The position numbers and the translations under genes were made by a program. A stretch of 64,000 nt of DNA from Pseudorasbora parva (Eukaryota > Chordata > Actinopteri > Cypriniformes > Gobionidae), in NCBI RefSeq assembly GCF_024679245.1, contig NC_090177.1, positions 43,552,518 to 43,616,517 on the forward strand, given 5' to 3'. The notes under the pieces are model-generated. The model did not search any database, was not told where the DNA came from, and saw only the letters and a list, made by a program, of their open reading frames with translations. Positions 38,901 through 50,400 of this stretch are shown in pieces. Within the stretch, counting starts at the first letter, position 1. The number at the start of each line of letters is the position of its first letter.

Positions 38901-41714
38901 ATTAGGTTTTTGGGCAAGTTTTACTGTACTTTTCTCCAAAACTATACAGTAAAATGACTTGTAAATAAATACAGTAATAGTCAGGGTCACTTAGAACAAA
39001 TATCAATTGACAGAATGAGCAAACCTATAAAGAAAAGATTTTTATGAATTTTGACAATTGGGCTTTAAGTGCTTGAATGATGAATTTTGGGGCAAGTTTG
39101 ATTGTACTTTTCTCCAAAACTATACAGTAAAATGACTTGTAAAGAAATACAGTAATAGTCAGAGTCACTCTGAAAAAATTTCAAATGACGAAATGAGCAA
39201 ACCTATAAAGGGAATATTTTTGTGATTTTTTTGAAAATTGGACAGTGTTTGAATTCAATTAGATTTTTGGGCAAGTTTGACTGTACTTTTCTCCAAAACT
39301 ATCCAGTAAAATTACTTGTACATAAATACAGTAATAATCAGGGTCACGCTAAATAAATATCAAATGACAGAATGAGCAAACCTATAAAGGAAAGATTTCT
39401 ATGAATTTTGACAATTGGGCTGTAAGTGCTTGAATGATGAATTTTGGGGCAAAGTTGACTGTAGTTTTCTCCTAAACGATACAGTAAAATGTCTTATAAA
39501 TAAATACAGTAATAGTCATGGTCACTTTGAACAAATATCTGAAGACAGAATGAGCAAACCTATAAAGGGAATATTTTTATGATTTTTTTTTGTTGAAAAT
39601 TGGTCAGTGTTTGAATTCAATTAGATTTTTGGGCAAGTTTGACTATACTTTTCTCCAAAACTATCCAGTAAAATTACTAGTACATAAATACAGTAATAAT
39701 CAGGGTCACGCTAAATAAATATCTAATGACAGAATGAGCAAAGCTATAAAGGAAATATTTTTATGATTTTTTTGAAAATTTGACAGTGTTTGAATTCACT
39801 TTGATTTTTTGGCAAGTTTGACTGTACTTTTCTCCAAAACTATACAGTCAAATGACTTGTACATAAATACAGTAATAGTCAGGGTCACTTTGAAAAAATA
39901 TCAAATGACATAATGAGCAAACCTATAAAGGAAAGATTTTTATGAATTTTGACAATTGGGCTGTAAGTGCTTGAATGATGAATTTTGGGGCAAGTTTGAC
40001 TGTACTTTTCTCCAAAACTATACAGTAAAATGACTTGTACATAAATACAATAATAGTCAGGGTCACTCTGAACAAATTTCAAATGACGGAATGAGCAAAC
40101 ATATAAAGTAAATATTTTAATGATTTCTTTTGAAAATTGGACAGTGTTTGAATTCAATAAGGTTTTTGGGCAAGTTTTACTGTACTTTTCTCCAAAACTA
40201 TACAGTAAAATGACTTGTAAATAAATACAGCAATAGTCAGGGTCACTTAGAACAAATATCAATTGACAGAATGAGCAAACCTATAAAGAAAAGATTTTTA
40301 TGAATTTTGACAATTGGGCTGTAAGTGCTTGAATTATGAATTTTGGGGCAAGTTTGATTGTACTTTTCTCCAAAACTATACAGTAAAATGACTTGTAAAT
40401 AAATACAGTAATAGTCAGGGTCACTTTGAAAAAATATCAAATGACATAATGAGCAAACCTATAAAGATAAGATTTTTATGAATTTTGACAATTGGTTTGT
40501 AAGTGCTTGAATGATGAATTTTGGGGAAAAATTGACTGTACTTTTCTCCAAAACTATACAGTAAAATGACTTGTAAAGAAATACAGTAAAAGTCAGAGTC
40601 ACTCTGAACAAATTTCAAATGACAGAATGAGCAAACCTATAAAGGGAATATTTTTATGATTTTTTTGAAAATTGGACAGTGTTTGAATTCACTTTGATTT
40701 TGGGGCAAGTTTGACTGTACTTTTCTCCAAAACTATACAGTAAAATTACTTGTAAATAAATACAGTAATAGTCATGGTCACTTTGAACAAATATCTAAAG
40801 ACAGAATGAGCAAACCTATAAAGGGAATATTTTTATGATTTTTTTTGAAAATTGGACAGTGTTTGAATTCAATTAGATTTTTGGGTGAGTTTTACTGTAC
40901 TTTTCTCCAAAACTATACAGTGAAATGACTTGTACATAAATACAATAATAGTCAGGGTCACTCTGAACAAATTTCTAATGACGGAATGAGCAAACCTATG
41001 AAGGAAAGAATTTTATGATTTTTTGAAAATTTGACAGTTTTTGAATTCAATTTGATTTTTGGGCAAGTTTGACTGTACTTTTCTCCAAAACTATACAGCA
41101 AAATGACTTGTACATAAATACAGTAATAGTCAGGGTCACTCTGAACAAATATCAAATGACAGAATGAGCAAACCTATACAGGAAAGAGATTTTTATGATT
41201 TTTTGAAAATTGGACTGTAAGTGCTTGAAATCATTTTGGGGCAAATTTGACTGTACTTTTCTCCAAAACTATACAGTACAATGACTTGGAAATGAATGAA
41301 CAAATAGTCAGGGTCACTCTGAACAAATATCAAATGACGGAATGAGCAAACCTATAAAGGAAAGATTTTTATGAATTTTGACAATTGGGCTGTAAGTGCT
41401 TGAATGATGAATTTTGGGGCAAATTTGACTGTACTTTTCTACAAAACTATACAGTAAAATGACTTGTAAATAAATACTGTAATAGTCAGGGTCACTCTGA
41501 ACAAATTTCAAATGAAGGAATGAGCAAACCTATAAAGGGAATATTTTTATGATTTTTTTGAAAATTGGACAGTGTTTGAATTCACTTTGATTTTTGGGCA
41601 AGTTTGACTGTACTTTTCTCCAAAACTATACAGTAAAATGACTTGTAAATAAATACAGTAATAGTCAGGGTCACTTTGAACAAATATCAAATGACAGAAT
41701 GAGCAAACCTATAA
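35990..41714. repeat. 2,864-bp HOR, two tandem copies
   Basis: About 35990-38850 and 38851-41714 repeat with an offset of 2,864 bp, about sixteen monomers. Diagnostic variants shared at this spacing include GTTTTCTCCTAAACGATAC (~36600 and ~39464), AATGTCTTATAAATAAATAC (~36623 and ~39487), TACAGTCAAATGAC (~36979 and ~39843), ATTGGTTTGTAAGTGC and TTGGGTGAGTTTTACTG (~38018 and ~40882). The copies differ mainly in a T-run near 36720/39584. The near identity implies recent duplication. Confidence 0.88.
36953..36988. other. Perfect dyad in A monomer core
   Basis: TTTGACTGTA (36953-36962) and TACAGTCAAA (36979-36988) are perfect 10-bp inverted repeats with a 16-bp spacer. The same perfect form is at 39817-39852 and 43753-43788. 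Most other A monomers have TACAGTAAAA as the right arm, giving nine of ten matches with the six central pairs (ACTGTA/TACAGT) intact. The dyad falls in the most conserved part of the monomer. Cruciform formation or protein binding is inference. Confidence 0.7.
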
Positions 41715-44700
41715 AGGAAAGATTTTTATGAATTTTGACAATTGGGCTGTAAGTGATTGAATGATGAATTTTGGGGCAAATTTTACTGTACTTTTCTCCA
41801 AAACTATACAGTAAAATGACCTGTAACGAAATACAGTAATAGTCAGGGTCACTCTGAACAAATTTCAAATGACGGAATGAGCAAACCTATACAGGAAAGA
41901 GATTTTTATGATTTTTTGAAAATTGGACTGTAAGTGCTTGAAATCATTTTGGGGCAAATTTGACTGTACTTTTCTCCAAAACTATACAGTAAAATGACTT
42001 GGAAATAAATACAGAAATAGTCAGGGTCACTCTGAACAAATATCAAATGACGGAATGAGCAAACATATAAAGGAAAGATTTTTAAGATTTTTTGAAAATT
42101 GGACAGTGTTTGAATTCAGTTAGATTTTTGGGCAAGTTTGACTGTACTTTTCTCCAAAACTATACAGTAAAATGACTTGTACATAAATACAGTAATAGTC
42201 AGGGTCACTCTGAACAAATTTCAAATGACGGAATGAGCAAACATATAAAGTAAATATTTTAATGATTTTTTTGAAAATTGGACAGTGGTTGAATTCACTT
42301 TGATTTTTGGACAAGTTTGACTGTACTTTTCTCCAAAACTACACAGTAAAATGACTTGTAAATAAATACAGTAATATTCAGGGTCACTTTGAACTAATAT
42401 CATATGACAGAATGAGCAAACCTATAAAGGAAAGATTTTTATGAATTTTGACAATTGGGCTGTAAGTGCTTGAATGATGAATTTTGGGGCAAATTTTACC
42501 GTACTTTTCTCCAAAACTATACAGTAAAATGACTTGTAAAGAAATACAGTAATAGTCAGGGTCACTCTGAACAAATTTCAAATGATGGAATGAGCAAACC
42601 TATAAATGGAATATTTTAATGATTTTTTTGAAAATTGGACAGTGGTTGAATTCACTTTGATTTTTGGACAAGTTTGACTGTACTTTTCTCCAAAACTATA
42701 CAGTAAAATGACTTGTAAATAAATACAGTAATAGTCAGGGTCACTTTGAACAAATATCAAATGACAGAATGAGCAAACCTATAAAGGAAAGATTTTTATG
42801 AATTTTGACAATTGGGCTGTAAGTGCTTGAATGATGAATTTTGGGGCAAGTTTGACTGTACTTCTCTCCAAAACTATACAGTAAAATGCCTTGTAAATAA
42901 ATACAGTAATAGTCATGGACACTTTGAACAAATATCTAATGACAGAATGAGCAAACCTATAAAATAAATATTTTTATGATTTTTTTGAAAATTGGACAGT
43001 GTTTGAATTCAACTTGATTTTTGGGCAAGTTTGACTGTACTTTTCTCCAAAACTATACAGTAAAATGACTTGTGCATAAATACAATAATAGTCAGGGTCA
43101 TTCTGAACAAATATCAAATGACTTAATGAGCAAACCTATAAAGGAAATATTTTAATGATTTTCTGAAAATTGGACACATTGTAAGTATTTGAATGCACAT
43201 TGATTTCTGGGGTGTATGACTGTACTTTTCTCCAAAACTATACAGTAAAATGACTTGTAAATAAATACAGTATTAGTCAGGGTCACTCTGAACAAATTTC
43301 AATTGACGGAATGAGCAAACATATAAAGTAAATATTTTTATGATTTTTTTGAAAATTGGACAGTGGTTGAATTCACTTTGATTTTTAGACAAGATTGACT
43401 GTACTTTTCTCCAAAACTACACAGTAAAATGACTTGTAAAAAAAAATACAGTAATAGTCAGGGTCACTTTGAACAAATATCATATGACAGAATGAGCAAA
43501 CCTATAAAGGAAAGATTTTTATGAATTTTGACAATTGGGCTGTAAGTGCCTGAATGATGAATTTTGGGGCAAATTTTACTGTACTTTTCTCCAAAACTAT
43601 ACAGTAAAATGACCTGTAAAGAAATACAGTAATAGTCAGGGTCACCCCTAACAAATTTCAAATGATGGAATGAGCAAACCTATATAGGAAATATTTTTAT
43701 GATTTTTTTGAAAATTGGACAGTGGTTGAATTCACTTTGATTTTTTGGCAAGTTTGACTGTACTTTTCTCCAAAACTATACAGTCAAATGACTTGTACAT
43801 AAATACAGTAATAGTCAGGGTCACTTTGAAAAAATATCAAATGACATAATGAGCAAACCTATAAAGGAAAGATTTTTATGAATTTTGACAATTGGGCTGT
43901 AAGTGCTTGAATGATGAATTTTGGGGCAAGTTTGACTGTACTTTTCTCCAAAACTATACAGTAAAATGACTTGTACATAAATACAATAATAGTCAGGGTC
44001 ACTCTGAACAAATTTCAAATGACGGAATGAGCAAACATATAAAGTAAATATTTTAATGATTTCTTTTGAAAATTGGACAGTGTTTGAATTCAATAAGGTT
44101 TTTGGGCAAGTTTTACTGTACTTTTCTCCAAAACTATACAGTAAAATGACTTGTAAATAAATACAGCAATAGTCAGGGTCACTTAGAACAAATATCAATT
44201 GACAGAATGAGCAAACCTATAAAGAAAAGATTTTTATGAATTTTGACAATTGGGCTGTAAGTGCTTGAATTATGAATTTTGGGGCAAGTTTGATTGTACT
44301 TTTCTCCAAAACTATACAGTAAAATGACTTGTAAATAAATACAGTAATAGTCAGGGTCACTTTGAAAAAATATCAAATGACATAATGAACAAACCTATAA
44401 AGATAAGATTTTTATGAATTTTGACAATTGGTTTGTAAGTGCTTGAATGATGAATTTTGGGGAAAAATTGACTGTACTTTTCTCCAAAACTATACAGTAA
44501 AATGACTTGTAAAGAAATACAGTAAAAGTCAGAGTCACTCTGAACAAATTTCAAATGACAGAATGAGCAAACCTATAAAGGGAATATTTTTATGATTTTT
44601 TTGAAAATTGGACAGTGTTTGAATTCACTTTGATTTTGGGGCAAGTTTGACTGTACTTTTCTCCAAAACTATACAGTAAAATTACTTGTAAATAAATACA

Positions 44701-45682
44701 GTAATAGTCATGGTCACTTTGAACAAATATCTAAAGACAGAATGAGCAAACCTATAAAGGGAATATTTTTATGATTTTTTTTGAAAATTGGACAGTGTTT
44801 GAATTCAATTAGATTTTTGGGTGAGTTTTACTGTACTTTTCTCCAAAACTATACAGTGAAATGACTTGTACATAAATACAATAATAGTCAGGGTCACTCT
44901 GAACAAATTTCTAATGACGGAATGAGCAAACCTATGAAGGAAAGAATTTTATGATTTTTTGAAAATTTGACAGTTTTTGAATTCAATTTGATTTTTGGGC
45001 AAGTTTGACTGTACTTTTCTCCAAAACTATACAGCAAAATGACTTGTACATAAATACAGTAATAGTCAGGGTCACTCTGAACAAATATCAAATGACAGAA
45101 TGAGCAAACCTATACAGGAAAGAGATTTTTATGATTTTTTGAAAATTGGACTGTAAGTGCTTGAAATCATTTTGGGGCAAATTTGACTGTACTTTTCTCC
45201 AAAACTATACAGTACAATGACTTGGAAATGAATGAACAAATAGTCAGGGTCACTCTGAACAAATATCAAATGACGGAATGAGCAAACCTATAAAGGAAAG
45301 ATTTTTATGAATTTTGACAATTGGGCTGTAAGTGCTTGAATGATGAATTTTGGGGCAAATTTGACTGTACTTTTCTACAAAACTATACAGTAAAATGACT
45401 TGTAAATAAATACTGTAATAGTCAGGGTCACTCTGAACAAATTTCAAATGAAGGAATGAGCAAACCTATAAAGGGAATATTTTTATGATTTTTTTGAAAA
45501 TTGGACAGTGTTTGAATTCACTTTGATTTTTGGGCAAGTTTGACTGTACTTTTCTCCAAAACTATACAGTAAAATGACTTGTAAATAAATACAGTAATAG
45601 TCAGGGTCACTTTGAACAAATATCAAATGACAGAATGAGCAAACCTATAAAGGAAAGATTTTTATGAATTTTGACAATTGGG

Positions 45683-45691
45683 CTGTAAGTG
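45683..45691. other. Unequal-crossover breakpoint in A array
   Basis: Sequence left of this point follows the A1 monomer at ~41690-41760 (offset 3,936). Sequence right of it follows the chimeric monomer at ~41920-41950 (offset 3,755). The left parent reads TTGGGCTGTAAGTGATTG, the right parent TTGGACTGTAAGTGCTTG, and here it reads TTGGGCTGTAAGTGCTTG. The switch therefore lies within the shared 9-bp CTGTAAGTG. Confidence 0.75.
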
Positions 45692-46431
45692 CTTGAAATC
45701 ATTTTGGGGCAAATTTGACTGTACTTTTCTCCAAAACTATACAGTAAAATGACTTGGAAATAAATACAGAAATAGTCAGGGTCACTCTGAACAAATATCA
45801 AATGACGGAATGAGCAAACATATAAAGGAAAGATTTTTAAGATTTTTTGAAAATTGGACAGTGTTTGAATTCAGTTAGATTTTTGGGCAAGTTTGACTGT
45901 ACTTTTCTCCAAAACTATACAGTAAAATGACTTGTACATAAATACAGTAATAGTCAGGGTCACTCTGAACAAATTTCAAATGACGGAATGAGCAAACATA
46001 TAAAGTAAATATTTTAATGATTTTTTTGAAAATTGGACAGTGGTTGAATTCACTTTGATTTTTGGACAAGTTTGACTGTACTTTTCTCCAAAACTACACA
46101 GTAAAATGACTTGTAAATAAATACAGTAATATTCAGGGTCACTTTGAACTAATATCATATGACAGAATGAGCAAACCTATAAAGGAAAGATTTTTATGAA
46201 TTTTGACAATTGGGCTGTAAGTGCTTGAATGATGAATTTTGGGGCAAATTTTACCGTACTTTTCTCCAAAACTATACAGTAAAATGACTTGTAAAGAAAT
46301 ACAGTAATAGTCAGGGTCACTCTGAACAAATTTCAAATGATGGAATGAGCAAACCTATAAATGGAATATTTTAATGATTTTTTTGAAAATTGGACAGTGG
46401 TTGAATTCACTTTGATTTTTGGACAAGTTTG

Positions 46432-46609
46432 ACTGTACTTTTCTCCAAAACTATACAGTAAAATGACTTGTAAATAAATACAGTAATAGTCAGGGTCACT
46501 TTGAACAAATATCAAATGACAGAATGAGCAAACCTATAAAGGAAAGATTTTTATGAATTTTGACAATTGGGCTGTAAGTGCTTGAATGATGAATTTTGGG
46601 GCAAGTTTG
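46432..46609. repeat. Representative 178-bp A1 monomer
   Basis: From ACTGTACTT at 46432 to the next equivalent ACTGTACTT at 46610 is 178 bp. In order it holds an inverted repeat (ACTGTA at 46432-46437 and TACAGT at 46454-46459, 16-bp spacer), TGACTTGTAAATAAATACAG, TAGTCAGGGTCACTTTGAAC, a CCTATAAAGG motif, the A1 variable segment and GGGGCAAGTTTG. A neighbouring A2 monomer (45364-45542) measures 179 bp. Confidence 0.9.
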
Positions 46610-47419
46610 ACTGTACTTCTCTCCAAAACTATACAGTAAAATGCCTTGTAAATAAATACAGTAATAGTCATGGACACTTTGAACAAATATCTAATGACAG
46701 AATGAGCAAACCTATAAAATAAATATTTTTATGATTTTTTTGAAAATTGGACAGTGTTTGAATTCAACTTGATTTTTGGGCAAGTTTGACTGTACTTTTC
46801 TCCAAAACTATACAGTAAAATGACTTGTGCATAAATACAATAATAGTCAGGGTCATTCTGAACAAATATCAAATGACTTAATGAGCAAACCTATAAAGGA
46901 AATATTTTAATGATTTTCTGAAAATTGGACACATTGTAAGTATTTGAATGCACATTGATTTCTGGGGTGTATGACTGTACTTTTCTCCAAAACTATACAG
47001 TAAAATGACTTGTAAATAAATACAGTATTAGTCAGGGTCACTCTGAACAAATTTCAATTGACGGAATGAGCAAACATATAAAGTAAATATTTTTATGATT
47101 TTTTTGAAAATTGGACAGTGGTTGAATTCACTTTGATTTTTAGACAAGATTGACTGTACTTTTCTCCAAAACTACACAGTAAAATGACTTGTAAAAAAAA
47201 ATACAGTAATAGTCAGGGTCACTTTGAACAAATATCATATGACAGAATGAGCAAACCTATAAAGGAAAGATTTTTATGAATTTTGACAATTGGGCTGTAA
47301 GTGCTTGAATGATGAATTTTGGGGCAAATTTTACTGTACTTTTCTCCAAAACTATACAGTAAAATGACCTGTAAAGAAATACAGTAAAAGTCAGGGTCAC
47401 CCCTAACAAATTTCAAATG

Positions 47420-50400
47420 ATGGAATGAGCAAACCTATATAGGAAATATTTTTAGGATTTTTAAAAAAAAATTGAGTGTTTGAATTCACTTTGATTTTTG
47501 GGCAAGTTTGACTGTACTTTTCTCCAAAACTATACAGTAAAATGAATTGTAAATAAATACAGTAATAGTCAGGGTCACTTTGAACAAATATCAAATGACA
47601 CAATGAGCAAACCTATAAAGGAAATATTTTAATGATTTTCTGAAAATTGGACACATTGTAAGTATTTGAATGCACATTGATTTTTGGGGTGTATGACTGT
47701 ACTTTTCTCCAAAACTATACAGTAAAATGACTTGTAAATAAATACAGTATTAGTCAGGGTCACTCTGAACAAATTTCAATTGACGGAATGAGCAAACATA
47801 TAAAGTAAATATTTTTATGATTTTTTTGAAAATTGGACAGTGGTTGAATTCACTTTGATTTTTAGACAAGATTGACTGTACTTTTCTCCAAAACTACACA
47901 GTAAAATGACTTGTAAATAAATACAGTAATAATCAGGGTCACTTTGAACAAATATCATATGACAGAATGAGCAAACCTATAAAGGAAAGATTTTTATGAA
48001 TTTTGACAATTGGGCTGTAAGTGCTTGAATGATGAATTTTGGGGCAAATTTTACTGTACTTTTCTCCAAAACTATACAGTAAAATGACCTGTAAAGAAAT
48101 ACAGTAATAGTCAGGGTCACCCCTAACAAATTTCAAATGATGGAATGAGCAAACCTATATAGGAAATATTTTTAGGATTTTTAAAAAAAATTTGAGTGTT
48201 TGAATTCACTTTGATTTTTGGGCAAGTTTGACTGTACTTTTCTCCAAAACTATACAGTAAAATGAATTGTAAATAAATACAGTAATAGTCAGGGACACTT
48301 TGAACAAATATCAAATGACAGAATGAGCAAACCTATAAAGGAAAGATTTTTATGAATTTTGACAATTGGGCTGTAAGTGCTTGAATGATTAATTTTGGGG
48401 CAAGTTTGACTGTACTTTTCTCCAAAACTATACAGTAAAATGACTTGTAAATAAATACAGTAATAGTAAGGGTCACTCTGAACAAATGTCAAATGACGGA
48501 ATGAGCAAACCTATAAAGGAAATATTTTTATGATTTTTGAAAATTGCACACTGTTTGAATTCAATTAGATTTCTGGGCAAGTTTGACTGTACTTTTCTCC
48601 AAAACTATACAGCAAAATGACTTGTACATAAATACAGTAATAGTCAGGGTCACTCTGAACAAATATCAAATGACAGAATGAGCAAACCTATACAGGAAAG
48701 ATATTTTTATGATTTTTTGAAAATTGGACTGTAAGTGCTTGAAATCATTTTGGGGCAAATTTGACTGTACTTTTCTCCAAAACTATACAGTACAATGACT
48801 TGGAAATAAATAAACAAATAGTCAGGGTCACTCTGAACAAATATCAAATGACGGAATGAGCAAACCTATAAAGGAAAGATTTTTATGAATTTTGACAATT
48901 GGGCTGTAAGTGCTTGAATGGTGAATTTTGGGGCAAATTTGACTGTACTTTTCTACAAAACTATATAGTAAAATGACTTGTAAATAAATACTGTAATAGT
49001 CAGGGTCATTCTGAACAAATTTCAAATGAAGGAATGAGCAAACCTATAAAGGGAATATTTTTATGATTTTTTTGAAAATTGGACAGTGTTTGAATTCACT
49101 TAGATTTTTGGGCAAGTTTGACTGTACTTTTCTCCAAAACTATACAGTACAATGACTTGTAAATAAATGCAGTAATAGTCATGGTCACTTTGAACAAATA
49201 TATAATGACAGAATGAGCAAACCTATAAAATAAATATTTTTATGATTTTTTGAAAATTGGACAATGTTTGAATTCACTTTGATTTTTGGACAAGTTTGAC
49301 TGTACTTTTCTCCAAACCTACACAGTAAAATGACTTGTAAATAAATACAGTAATAGTCAGGGTCACTTTGAACAAATATCAAATGACAGAATGAGCAAAC
49401 CTATAAAGGAAAGATTTTTATGAATTTTGACAATTGGGCTGTAAGTGATTGAATGATGAATTTTGGGGCAAATTTTAATGTACTTTTCTCCAAAACTATA
49501 CAGTAAAATGACCTGTAAAGAAATACAGTAATAGTCAGGGTCACTCTGAACAAATTTCAAATGAAGGAATGAGCAAACCTATAAAGGGAATATTTTTATG
49601 ATTTTTTTGAAAATTGGACAGTGTTTGAATTCACTTTGATTTTTGGGCAAGTTTGACTGTACTTTTCTCCAAAACTATACAGTACAATGACTTGTAAATA
49701 AATGCAGTAATAGTCATGGTCACTTTGAACAAAAATATAATGACAGAATGAGCAAACCTATAAAAGAAATATTTTTATGAATTTTTGAAAATTTGACAAT
49801 GTTTGAATTCACTTTCATTTTTGGACAAGTTTGACTGTACTTTTCTCCAAAACTACACAGTAAAATGACTTGTAAATAAATACAGTAATAGTCAGGGTCA
49901 CTTTGAACAAATATCATATGACAGAATGAGCAAACCTATAAAGGAAAGATTTTTATGAATTTTGACAATTGGGCTGTAAGTGCTTGAATGATGAATTTTG
50001 GGGCAAATTTTACTGTACTTTTCTCCAAAACTATACAGTAAAATGACCTGTAAAGAAATACAGTAATAGTCAGGGTCACCCCTAACAAATTTCAAATGAT
50101 GGAATGAGCAAACCTATATAGGAAATATTTTTAGGATTTTTAAAAAAAATTTGAGTGTTTGAATTCACTTTGATTTTTGGGCAAGTTTGACTGTACTTTT
50201 CTCCAAAACTATACAGTAAAATGAATTGTAAATAAATACAGTAATAGTCAGGGTCACTTTGAACAAATATCAAATGACAGAATGAGCAAACCTATAAAGG
50301 AAAGATTTTTATGAATTTTGACAATTGGGCTGTAAGTGCTTGAATGATTAATTTTGGTAATAGTAATAGTCAGGGTCACTCTGAACAAATATCAAATGAC

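Larger units (their letters stand above)
41715..47420. repeat. 3,755/3,936-bp compound duplication
   Basis: A shortened third copy of the 2,864-bp HOR occupies ~43740-45690, offset 3,936 bp from the second copy. The following block ~45690-47420 matches ~41930-43680 at an offset of 3,755 bp. The 181-bp difference is one monomer, lost at a crossover mapped to 45683-45691. Markers at 3,755-bp spacing include AACTAATATCATATGACAG (~42392 and ~46147), AATGCCTTGTAAATAAATAC (~42887 and ~46642) and ATTTCTGGGGTGTATGAC (~43202 and ~46957). Confidence 0.85.
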
